Shown here in pieces: positions 1 to 12,900 of a stretch of DNA of 64,000 nt (position 1 is its first letter; every line of letters starts with the position of its first letter). Where the stretch lies: positions 110,895,014-110,959,013 of the forward strand of contig NC_054702.1 of the NCBI RefSeq assembly GCF_016097555.1. Direction: 5' to 3'. The notes below the pieces were generated by a model, which did not search any database, was not told the origin of the DNA, and was given only the letters and a program-made list of their open reading frames with translations. A program made the position numbers and the translations under genes. The stretch comes from Gigantopelta aegis. Taxonomy: Eukaryota; Mollusca; Gastropoda; Neomphalida; Peltospiridae.

Positions 1-57
1 ACAGCTATGTAATATAAGTCGTTGTATGTTGTATGAATACAGAAGAGGTATTTGTAA

Positions 58-275
58 CATGGGTGTACATAGGACTTTGAAAAGAGGGGTTCCAAAATAG
101 ATTGCAGAGATATTGGGCATATATTTCTATGTTGAGTAAATATAATAATGTCAGATATCAATGTCAGATGTATTAAATTATAAAAAAAAGCGATTTCGGG
201 GGGGGGGGGGGGAGGTTCGGTCGAACCCATCGAACCCCCCCCCCCCCCCCCCCCCCCCCCCCATGTACGCCCATG
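58..275. mobile_element. Short non-autonomous element with long G and C runs
   Basis: The ends are imperfect inverted repeats: CATGGGTGTACATAGG at the left against the reverse complement of the right end, CATGGGCGTACATGGG. The 5-bp direct repeat TGTAA flanks them (53-57 and 276-280). Inside, a run of G and a longer run of C surround a small GGTTCG/CGAACC palindrome. There is no coding capacity. The boundaries rest on hand alignment and the superfamily is not assigned. Confidence 0.45.
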
Positions 276-864
276 TGTAAGTTGTCAAACTTGTGCCCAG
301 TTCTTTTGTTCTTTGTACAATAAAATATATTTGCAATCAATCATATACTTTACATAGTAATTTTATTCCTACAAATTATGTTTCTCCGTCTGGCCTGTAC
401 ATTTATATTGTTATTATTATTAATTGTTGTTGTTATTGATGTTGTATATTTATTTATTTTTATCTGTTTGCTGACACCAGTTTGGTAATATGCGATAAAT
501 TGAACTGAATTGAATTAAATTGTCAAATTCGTTCCTTTTAGAACAATGAACTAATTTCCTCAGTTTTATAATTTATTTGCCTATGATATAATAATACAAA
601 TTAATATTGTAAAACCCAAGAAATACAGGTTCGAACTTGTCCGACTTTCGATCACTTTACCATATACCACCGATTAAAGAACAAATGATTGGTTATATAA
701 AGAAGTATAATTTGATCACGTGACATCATTTCTACGTAAGCCCTATATTCAACACGGTAGTTCTCGGAAAAACGTAAAGCAATAAAGACTATACATTGTC
801 GCCATTTTGAGGTTTAGATAAGTTGGTGGATTTGAGTATCAAGAAGCAACGAAACTAATTAACA
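276..864 (+). promoter_or_regulatory. Upstream region and 5' leader of the four-membrane-segment gene
   Basis: AT-rich sequence with no gene seen. The last ~150 bases before the start codon are the probable 5' leader. An in-frame TAA at 856-858, two codons before the ATG, argues that the ATG at 865 is the true start. The start context AACAATGG has A at -3 and G at +4, a good initiation context. I saw no convincing TATA box, so the transcription start is unknown. Confidence 0.3.
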
Positions 865-931
865 ATGGCAGTAGCAAATAAGAATCACTTGATTGCAACA
901 GGCATTATGTGTGGCATTGTTTTAGTGTGCG
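865..931 (+). CDS. Exon 1 of the four-membrane-segment gene
   Basis: Encodes 22 residues plus one base and includes most of membrane segment 1. It ends in TGCG|GTAAGT, a strong donor, phase 1. The frame continues correctly into the GT that opens exon 2, restoring a Gly codon. Confidence 0.8.
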
Positions 932-3900
932 GTAAGTGCCCGTTTCTTGTTTACTAATTCGTAATTGACAAAAGGGATCGGTCACGGTACCACTGGCAAC
1001 CAGTCCGAGCCAAAGCCAAAAGGGAAGTAAATTAACTAAAACGTATCGTAGGCTGAAGCTGCTTTGTGAAAAACATATAAATTTAGTATTTAATTATTTA
1101 GATATACCATCCGCGTTGCCTTTTCTATGATAAGTTGTTAATTTAGGTAACATATTTAATATTTCCTCGGTTGTAAACTATTGTGTAACAATGTATTACA
1201 AAACAACAAAATACCATGCCATCATCAGGGACGGTCCATAAAACAGTAACTGCACCGTTATTACTAAGTGTCTTACTAAGTATAAAACATGTAAATTACC
1301 AGCATTAAGTGAGTTCTAACTAGGTCATTGAACTCTGTTGACTGTTCATAGCACATGCATTGCAGGGACCACTGGATTGCAGGGGGGGTAACAGCTTATA
1401 CCTTGTTGAACCGTGGTTATGGTGCATTAAGGTGTTTTATTCTCAGTAAAATGTTCAACATACACTCCTACAAGTCGCTTGATGTGTTATGGTCAGCCTG
1501 ATGATGAGATATTGGTAGATATACATATATATATATAGAGAGAGAGATATTGTTCTGATAGTTAAATAAAAATTTCTCAGTCATTTATATTGACAAGATA
1601 TACAACCCTTTTCTGGTGCCGAGTAGTCTAATAAAAACAACAAAAAAACTTTACCGATTTACTTGGGATCATAGTGACAGATTTTCTAATAGAAATTATG
1701 CCATTATTAAAGGTTATTATTTTAATTCTATATCACATTAAATATATTCTGACACTTTGATGTAATATATTTAAAAGATAAGATTGAACTGGCACGTCAC
1801 TGCGGACTGACTACGCTGTATATGATAAATTGTCATCCCCTTGCAACTCCATTGCTCTTGATTGTGCACGTGTCATTTGCGTGTTAACTGTTATGTCACT
1901 TTTAGTCCAAGAATACCGCCACTGGTATGAATAAATCTTACAGCATATTGGCAAACTAAACAAATAAACTCATCATTCAAAGTTACTTACAACCCAGAGT
2001 TGCAAGCATATTAACAATAAAATTACCGTGGAAAATACTGTGGACACTATTTTTCCACAGCAAATTATTTGCAGTAATCATTTTCTTAATTGCAGGGGTT
2101 GGTTTTGGGGGTTGTAATCCCCCCTTCTGAAGCAAATATTTTTTAAAATACATTTCTGGAATAGCATGTTTTGACCCCCTGCCCCCCACACTATAAATGT
2201 ACTCGCCCCAATCTTGAACCTGTCCGTATCGTAAAATATATCTAAATAGGTACAAGTTTTTTTTCATTGTATACCGTATGAAGCACTTTATTTAAAATAA
2301 AAAGAAAGCATTAATTTTGCAGGACAAAACATGATCATACAGTGTACAGTAATTTGATATAACTGTATAACGTAACCGATACATAAGATTCATATTATTT
2401 CAGATAGAGCAGAAAATATGGGTACAAAACATAAAAAACTCATTTTTTTTATTTAACACATTCATTTTCCCAGTTTGAGCATGAATAATGTCATTACGTA
2501 CTGTTACAGTCCTACTTTTTTCTTCTGTTTTCTCACTTTTGTCCTACTTTTTCTATATTTTCATTCCTACTTTTATTTTACTTTTTCATAAGGGTGTGCT
2601 GGATCCAGTAGCAGCAGAGACGGTTTGTGTGTGCGTGTGTGTGTGTGTGACGCCCCCCACACACACTTTTTGGCACCTTCCTACAGTGATTGGTCCTCAA
2701 CCAAGTGTGCACTTTACTACTTGGCTACATCCCACACCTGCATAACCACAGAAATGCTGAAATATTGATTCTAGGACACATTGCAAGCCTCTGAGAAATT
2801 AACATTTGCATTTTATATATTTTTAAATTATTAGTATTTTTAATAAATAGTTTAATGGCCCAGAAATATGTTATGATAGTGTCAGGGTTGGGTCCCTGAA
2901 TTCACTACCTTACAAAGTACATAGTAAACAATTATTACAAAATGTCAGTCTACAAATAATGTATAAAAAAGGAGCCGTGACATTCTAGAACTTTTAACCA
3001 CGGTTTCCAATTGATGTCAAATTCTGTATGTAAACAGTTTTTGTAATATATGTATTTTTATATGCCCGTCTATGATGGGTTGTATTATGGTATGGCGTTG
3101 TTTGTCCATCTGTTAACTTTTTCTTGTCTGGACCATATCTTGTGTACAAGACCATCAAACCTCATGTGAACAAAAGTTATACATACTAGAATCAATCAAT
3201 TTTATTTTATGTAAAAAGGTATTTTTTGATATAATTCTATGTAGGGTCTTTCAAAGAGCAAAATGGTAAATGGTAATATTTTGCCCATAACGAAGAGGTA
3301 AAATGACACCCTTCGACTGAATATTTCATTTGTGATATAGGAACAAGTACTTTATAAAAAGTTTTACTTCCCAATTGGTCCTTTAAGAAAAATTAAATTT
3401 TTGATGGAAATATTGAATTTTTACCTAACTTGAAGGCTGGGTATTTGCATTTATTTTATCGGGCATAAAGGATTTGACAGCCATTATTAATTTTAAAAAA
3501 AGTATATACTAAAACATTTGACCTTACGTTATGTTTTGCTTTAAAGGTATCAAAGTTCATGTATCGTCCTTCATCATCTAAGTAATAAATTTTGTATAAA
3601 TAATACGCCTTTTCAATATACATGTAGTGTTTATAAAATATAGTTTTTTTGTCTATTAATATTTTATTACTATACCAAGTATTAGAAATTAATAAATCAT
3701 CATTATTAAAGCCGAGTTTATGTTGAAGTATTAGCCAGCTATTTAATACATCTTTCCAAAACAAATTATTTATGTTCCTTTTCTTAATTTGAATAAAATT
3801 ATCCCCATATATTACTAATTGTTTAGTTGTTAAGCTTGTTACAGATTGAAAAAGAGTGGTCCAACTGGAATGTGATAGAAATAATCTTATCCATGTCAGT

Positions 3901-6900
3901 TTCAGTGGTGGTGTAAAATTTATAATGTCTAACATTTTAATTCCCACAATTCGTAATATTTAACTAAAACTTTACTTATTTTGTCATATAAAATTGAAAA
4001 TGATTTTATTTATTTATTTTAGTAATTTCAGTGATGGATTTAATGTAGAAATTAAAAAAAGATTACAGAAGCAGATTTACACAAGCAGCATGTAGAAAAG
4101 AAAAGATCTTGCTTCCAAGTTTTAGAGACTAGAGTTGGAAATGTTGGAGATTTATAACAGTGACAGGGGTGCATGTCTTATTATGAGCTGGAACTCCAGA
4201 GCTTGCCCTGTCCATTGCCAAATTAGCCATTTAGTAATCTTCATACAAAGCAGGGAACATTTGTTCAGTATCGTATTGAGATTCGCTAATGTACGCAAGT
4301 TTCATAAATCGTTACAAAATTTTAAAACTTTTAACACTTTGCTAATCGATTTTCACTTGACTAAAAATATCGCTAATCAAGATTTTGAACACAAAATGTT
4401 CCCTACAAAGTGACTACAACATTTAGTGTTTGGCTAATAAAAATGTTCTTTAAATTTAATTAGCTACTTTTGCAGTTTTCGACAAATGTTTGAGAAAGTC
4501 ACTAGCCCTCACAGAAGCTTTTGCTTGTGTCCTATGTATTATAGTAATATAGCTGATAATTTCCACTAGCCCAGACCAAAAATTCACTAGCTGGGACAGA
4601 GGCTAACTAGTGGATTTGTCCAACCCTGCTTTTGAATCATATGTGTAAACCCTGGGAGTCTAGGTTCGGCATGCAGTGTCTTGATGAACGGAGTATTATA
4701 TCATCGAGTATTTGTTTTACAGGGGTGGCATGCAGTGTCTTGATGAATGGAGTATTATATGATGGAGTATTTGTTTTACAGGGGTGGCATGCAGTGTCTT
4801 GATGAATGGAGTATTATATGATGGAGTATTTATTTTACAGGGGTGGCATGCAGTGTCTTGATGAATGGAGTATTATATGATGGAGTATTTGTTTTACAGG
4901 GGTGGCATGCAGTGTCTTGATGAATGGAGTATTATATGATGGAGTATTTGTTTTACAGGGGTGGCATGCTGTGTCTTGATGAATGGAGTATTATATGATG
5001 GAGTATTTGTTTTACAGGGGTGGCATGCAGTGTCTTGATGAACGGAGTATTATATGATGGAGTATTTGTTTTACAGGGGTGGCATGCAGTGTCTTGATGA
5101 ACGGAGTATTATGTCATCGAGTATTTGTTTTACAGGGGTGGCATGCAGTGTCTTGATGTCGGAACAGAGTATTATATCATGGAGTATTTGTTTTACAGGG
5201 GTGGCATGCAGTGTCTTGATGAACTGAGTATTATGTCATCGAGTATTTGTTTTACAGGGGTGGCATGCAGTGTCTTGATGAACGGAGTATTATATCATCG
5301 AGTATTTGTTTTACAGGGGTGGCATGCAGTGTCTTGATGAACGGAGTATTATATCATGGAGTATTTGTTTTACAGGGGTGGCATGCAGTGTCTTGATGAA
5401 CGGAGTATTATATCATGGAGTATTTGTTTTACAGGGGAGGCATGCAGTGTCTTGATGAACGGAGTATTATGTCATCGAGTATTTGTTTTACAGGGGTGGC
5501 ATGCAGTGTCCTGCTCTACTGAGTTTATATCATGGAGTATTTGTTTTACAGGGGTGGCATGCAGTGTCTTGATGAACGGAGTATTATATCATGGAGTATT
5601 TGTTTTACGGGGGTGGCATGCAGTGTCTTGATGAACGGAGTATTATATCATGGAGTATTTGTTTTACAGGGGTGGCATGCAGTGTCTTGATGAACGGAGT
5701 ATTATATCATGGAGTATTTGTTTTACGGGGGTGGCATGCAGTGTCTTGATGAACGGAGTATTATATCATGGAGTATTTGTTTTACAGCTAACGGGTGGGA
5801 TGCAGTGTCTTGATGAACAGAGTATTATATCATCAAGTATTTGTTTTACAGGGGTGACATGCAATGTCTTGATGAACGGAGTATTATATCATCGAGTATT
5901 TGTTTTACAGGGGTGGCATGCAGTGTCTTGATGAACTGAGTATTATGTCATCGAGTATTTGTTTTACAGGGGTGGCATGCAGTGTCCTGATGAACGGAGT
6001 ATTATATCATGGAGTATTTGTTTTACAGGTGTGGCATGCAGTGTCCTGCTCTATGAGAGTTTAAAGGTTACAGAAAAATATGTTATGGAGACAGTGGATG
6101 TATCGCTGGATGACCCTGATTTGAAGGAAAATTATGAACATGCATTCAGTCGCATTTCCGGCCCTGTGTGGCTCTTCGGTCTAGTGGTAAGTCATGTTGA
6201 CAACGTCACAAGGTATCTGGAAAAAAAGAAAGGAATATTTTGTTTACAACACTTTATAAATTACGGCTATTTCAGGGTTAGAAATGAAAAAAAAATCTTC
6301 ATGCACCAGGTGCATGCTGAAATTTTTTTTACACGCACCATTAAAATTCGACGAGAAGTTGCGATTGAAATAATCACTGGCTGACTTCGAGTCAACTACG
6401 CGAGTAACGCACATGCACTTTCGCAATCATCTGATCAAGTGCCCATATCTGAGGTCGAAAATGTTCATGGCAGTTACGGTACTTTGTATTGATCACAGAT
6501 CTGGCGGAGTTCAATTTGTCAGTGACGACAACAACTGTGTTATGCGCGTGGATACCCCAGTCGGCCTCGACCACCTTCCCTATTACCATTCACGGATATA
6601 ACCGAGATATTGCCGGCAATTTTCGCAAATATATTTCACGCCATTGTTGTAAGTAGGATTATTGGATACAAAATGGATGCGCCCATAAGATAAAAGTTAT
6701 CATTTTCATGTGGATAACAGATTACGAAATGCATAAGCAAAATTCACCAACTTGAGTCTGAATCTAGTAGACAACAGGATACTAGTATACGCAATACACA
6801 GTACTTGAAAAATATTAGCATGCACCCAGTTTTAAAAGTTACATGCACACGCAAATATCAGCATGCACCGGTGCATGTACTAACACTGCATTTCGAGCCC

Positions 6901-9900
6901 TGTATTCCCTCCCCATACCATTTCGAAATGCAAAGAAGATATATTAATTGGAATAAATACATGTATATATGGATAAAATTAATCTTTTAAATGATAATTA
7001 AGCTTAGTAAGATGTTTTTGAAATGAAAGTGAAAAAGAAAACAAATGCTAAAATTCCCAGTCAAAGCCATGGGTGTGAAGTCAGATTTTAGAAATAAAAC
7101 CCTGTATAAATTCCCGAAGTCAAAGCCGTGGCTGTCAAGTCAAATGTTTGAAATAAAGCACTGTGTTTATCGACCTAGATTTTACTCATTTTCCACCTTT
7201 TGATTAAAAGGTACAGAAAATACCAACGCAATGTTTTTTTCAGTGGTAAATATTTTGAAATGTTTTATTGATTTTTATTTCACTGTTTGGATTTTTAGGT
7301 TATGTCTTCATTAATGAATACATTTTAACATGTTTTGTTGTGTTATCACAGATGGCATTTGCATGGATAATGTTGAAATGTGGGTACCCTATGCTATTTC
7401 CCGATTCAAATCAGTAGTGTGGGCCCACCCCAAGCTGCAGTTGCTGCTCTAACTCTCCTTACCACTGACCCGATCAAGTTGTTTATGTCCTTTGTGGGAT
7501 GTTATTCCACACATGAAGAAGGGCCTGCGTGAGCTGAGCGACGTTGTTTAAGACGTTGACGTGCTTCCTGACTCCTTTCCAGCTCGTACCACAAATGCTC
7601 GATCAGGTTCAAATCTGGACCAAGATCTGGTGGCGAATTGAGCACTGGGACATTGTTTTGGTTCAGGAAGTTAAGACAAACCCTTGCATTATCCTGCTGC
7701 AACGTAAGGTTACGCACATGGATAAATAGGACGTGAGGCTGATGTCCTGATCCCAATATCTTAAGGCTGTAAGATTGCCCTGGATGACCACAAGAGGTGT
7801 TTTTACTCCATAAGAAATTCCCCCACCAAACCAAAACAGACCCTCCCCCAAATCTGTCGTTTTCCTTAGCGTACGCATCTGAATATCGGTCACCTCGATG
7901 ACGTTAGACATGTCGTCCATCTGACCTGTAAAGCGAGAACGGAGACTCGTCCGTGAATAATACACATCAACAGTGAGCCAAGTGAAACTGATCTGATGGA
8001 TGTGCACGCAGCCATTGCAATCGATGTTGACATTGCCTGGGTGTATGTTTCTGACAAACAGGGATGTTGTTGCTTTAAGATGGAACTCCCACAACCAATT
8101 CCTAGCTGTTAGTGGACACACTGGGCAGCCATGAGTGCCTACAGCCCGACTCTCTGTGTCTGTAGCAGTCTGAAATCTATTAGGGATGTGTGTGAGATGT
8201 ATGCCTCTATCTTGACATGGCAACGTAATGCACAGACGTCTGCTCCTGGGACGGTTAGCTAATCTTCCTGTGGGTCTGAGACACCCAACTAAACGAGCTC
8301 TCATGGACTCGTGTACCCAAAATTGCTGGGCGATGCGATGTTGCGATTGACCCTGCATAATTAGAGCAATAGCCTTACACCTATCAACTTGTAACATTCA
8401 CAGCATGTTGAAATGAAATGTTGTGCACTTGATGTGTCCTGTTCAAAACTTCAGTGTGGTATGGTGGTCAAGTCCATAGCACGTGACAGTGGCCAGGATG
8501 CATGCGTTCTTGACAAATAGGTAAAAAGTATGCAGCTTCGCACATGCTCAGTTTTAACCTCAGATTCTTTAGACAGTACAATGAGGTAGCCATGTGTCAA
8601 ATGTTACTACATTTGGTATACAGATAAAACATTTATATTACCAAAACTGAATTTGTGTTTGTTTTTTTCGTCAGTATAATTTGTAATGTCGCAATTGAGA
8701 TGTGATTTGTTGACTCATGTTTTTTTTAATAATTTTGCAGTATGCTATTCCTGGACTCCTTGGTTTGATTGGTTGTTGTCTTAAGTCGAAGTGTATGGTA
8801 AGTACTTTATTCTTTATTCTAAAGTCCAAGGGTTATTGGATAGCTCTAATTGTGGCACATCTCCAGAAATGTATATTTTTTGTGTCATCCACTCTAGTTG
8901 ACTTCATAATTTTTTTTAAAAAGAAGCTAAATGGTTAATATTAAAACAATCTAAAGTTATATTCACATGTACACAAATACAAATTCAGTCATGCAGATGT
9001 ACATGTAATGTTCACATATAAACAATTATAAATGCAGTACATGTACGGTAACGCATCTTTCTGTAAAAAGGGTGGGATTTAGCTCGGTCGGTTGAGTTTT
9101 GAGGTGCTTGCATCGCAGGATCAAATCACCTCAGTGGATCCATTCAACTTGTTAGGTTTTTTCTCATTCCTATCAGTTCACCACAACTGGTCAAAGGTCA
9201 TGGTATTCTTTGGATTCCGATGACCACAAGCCAGGGAACAGAAAAGTGTTTTCTATAAAATGTGAAATCCTGAGGCCTGCGGACTTCGTCTCCCAACACT
9301 GAGCATTAACTGCATCTAACAGTCTTGACATTTAGTAAATTTAACAAATGTTTGACATCTACTAGCTGCTGATGAATAAATCTGTGTGCTCTAGTGGTGT
9401 CGTTAAACAAAACAATTTTTTTGTTTGTTTTCAGTTTGTCACCCACATGGTGTTCAGTATCCTGTCGCTGCTGGTGATGGGCCTGGTGTTTGTTGGGTGT
9501 ATCATCTTCATTGGTGCCAGCGCGTCAAATGGGGGCATGCAGTGTGTCAACGTGAATGGACAGTGCATGTGCAAGTAAGACGGTCTTTTTCAAACCATAT
9601 AGATAAACCGGTCAACAATTACATCATGCAAACTGGCATTATTTTTGTACCCTCCACCCACAGTGTACAGACCTCTGTAAACTGCTAGAACAATAGTATG
9701 ATTTGCACTTCCAGGAGTGAAAATTGTAACCATGGAAATAGGAAAAAAACTTACTTTCTGTTTTCTAAATTTGCCATTTTAACCCAGCTTGTCCAGAAAG
9801 GAAAAGAAAATCCTAGGTGAGTCAATACCAAAGTCGACTTTTAGCAATAACCTGCCGAATGACTCGTATTTTTGCATTTTGTGATGTTGATATGCAAATT

Positions 9901-12900
9901 CGGTACACGTTTTGAACGTAGTGCAGTGTCATTTGCAATGCAAACTTGTCAGTATTTTAGCTTCGCGAAAATGAGGCAAAGTTCGAAAAACCTGTTTGTC
10001 TGTGAACATAATGTTTATTTTACTGCATCCACGTGATGTTTCCTTATGTGTGTATGTCTTCTGCAAAAGTCATACATGTTTATTATTTGTTTGAACCCTT
10101 GATTTGTACCTGTACTTTATTGTTTGTACCCATAGTTTATTATTTGTACCTGTAAGGTATTTCCAGTGGGTTTTCCAATATATGCAGGCTTCAACACTAA
10201 GGTATGTCCGAATGACATTGTCTAGTAAACAGCTGGTTAGGTCTAGTCATAAGTGTTTCTAAGTAGCCCAACTGGTCGTGTTGATAATTTATGAGCGGTG
10301 AATTAATTTGCCATTCAGTGATCCTACAAACATTAATATTTTCCATTAAACTATCGACACGGAAATCCCAGGTTCTATAATTAGACGTGATGCAGTGGGC
10401 AGTGAATAACTGAACAATCCCGACTGGTGCTAACCGCTGACGGATCCGATATGAAATTTTTTGTAGAGGGTGCGATTCGTCACAACTCGGTCGATTCCGT
10501 TAATACCGGAATCGACCGAGGTTTGTGCACATAGATCTATGTTGTAAATACTATCAGCGAAAACAGTATTATTGTTTCTGCTTGATACTTTGGTACATTT
10601 TTTTTTTTGTCCAATAAATCGAATAAGGTAATAAAAATGCAAAACATACAATTGTGTACGTTCTTTGTATATATATTTTTCGGGTTTTTCAAAAATATAC
10701 GACAATCAATTTCGTTTTCGAATTATTTACATGTGGTTACGGTCGTATTCGAGCAGGTAAAAAATTGATCTGTTTAAATACGGGTTTTCATCTGACTAAG
10801 ACCCGTCTGAAACTTGACTTGTCCAAGAAAAGAAAGAGTAAGGCAGAATCTAAAGAAAAATATGAAAACAAATTAGGTAAATTTTGTCATTCAGCAGTTT
10901 GGTCTAGTTGAAATTAGGTCAGGTCTAGTAAATTTTAAGACATACTAGGCCACTGGTCTAGTAATAAATAAAGTTAACGTCGAGCCCTGATGGGTGTATA
11001 CTACCAAATCAAATCCCATAGACGACAATAGTAACATATGTGGCTAAAACTCCTACCTGCAACGTATCAATCGACATAAACGCCACGGATATAAATACTA
11101 CCACCCCTCACCCTTAAAGTGAATCACAAAAAAGTGGGTGTCAAGCTGCTCATTTCTGAGATAACGGGTAGCGTCTATGACTACCCTAGTTCCGCACACA
11201 ATTGGAGTACTTTTTTTTACAGGTACCCCATACATGTTCCAAGCACAAGGCTATTTGACACAGTGGTACTAGATGAAATAAAATTGCATACATTTTTAGC
11301 CCAGATGAAAGTAATTTTTTTTACAACCAACACACTCACATTTATAACCAATCACAGGACTTGTGGTGTTCACTTCTCTATCAAAAGTTCGGTGCACCTC
11401 AAACTTTGACCCAGCCGGAAGTTATTTGGTTTAGTACTACCTGATATGCTATTTTCATTAATTTCCGAGACAAAAGATAGATTCACTGTTAACACTGCGA
11501 TGATCGGAAAATGTTTTCTTTGTATAAAAATGAGAATTAAGATAAATTGTTAAAGTTAATCCAGATTACAAATGAACACAATTACCATGATGTCGGCCGT
11601 TCTTATCATATTGTGTGAAGCAACTTGGCCATTTGATTCGTACTTACAATTCGGCTGAGGTATTCCGAGGGAGTTTGTTTGAACTAAGTGGGTTTTTTGT
11701 TTTTTTTCACTACTTTTTGGTTATAGTTGCAAAATAAATCTATGCTGACAAATAGTGTACTAGGCTATTTTATACATGGAAAAAAAATTCCACAATATTT
11801 TAGGGAAAGAATGTCAAGCTAGTGATAATATCTGTACTAACACGGCTGACTAGTATTTTTTTTTATTATTTTTTTTCAAATACACCTACAAGTCTGAAAC
11901 AAGATTGTTCTACAAACTGTTCTTTTTGAGCTTTTTGCAAACTTTTCTTATTGCCAGACCAAATTTCATTAAAATGTCAATAAAAAGCGAAACTTTTCTC
12001 TTTTGTCAAACCGGAAACCGAAACCGAAGCCAAATTTTACAACTGCACGTCACTAATTAACATTAAATTTATATGGTCATGAACATTAAATTTACATGGT
12101 CATTAACATTATATTTTCGTGGTCATGACATATTATGCAAAAATAACATTTGGTAACACTAAGACCATTCGCCCCATTCAAATTATATACTGTAATGCTT
12201 GTGACTATGGTGTAATTTGACCAACATTACTTGAGTTTATTTTTTAAAAATTTGGATAATACATTCCGTACCAAATAAAACTTAACAATATAACCATGAA
12301 TGCCTGTGTTTTACTATGTGAATAGAAATTACATGTAGATTTGAAAAATTTACATAACTCGTGCCTTCCTAGAGCATTGCATTTTTGTTAGATGGGCTGT
12401 AGGGAGCTGTAAGCAGTGACTGGGCTTTTACAGAGGATTCAAGAACGGTATGTATTACATCACAAACTATGACTTTAAACTGACGTGCCAAAAACAAAAT
12501 TTAATATAACATTATTTTTATTTCTTGCTGTTCATTTCAGTTCCCTTGTTTTAAATGGTTTTAAAAAATTATTGAACTCTTTTTATAGGACCACAAATGC
12601 CTTTTCGTCTCGAGAAGTTAACATTGGAATTGGTGACTGTGACATCTTTAACGAAATGTACGGACTTATTGTGGCACTGGCTGTTGTTATCTGTGTGGGA
12701 TGGATTGTGGAGCTCATTGCAACCATCATGGCTGGCAAATATGCCTGCTGCTCATCTGAGGTACGTTGGTATTTTCCAATAATTCAAGGTCTTCATTAAC
12801 AATGAAAGTAGGGGGCTGGGATTTCACTCAGTCGGTTGAGTGCTCATTTGAGGTACTTGTGTCACAGTTGGATCCATTCAACTAATTGGGCTTTTTTCTT

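Noticed and set aside
5125-5931. Series of open frames with repeated GGMQCLDE and ACSVLMNGV peptides
   Set aside because: They are translations of the 59-bp minisatellite, whose unit is not a multiple of three; no start context or independent support.
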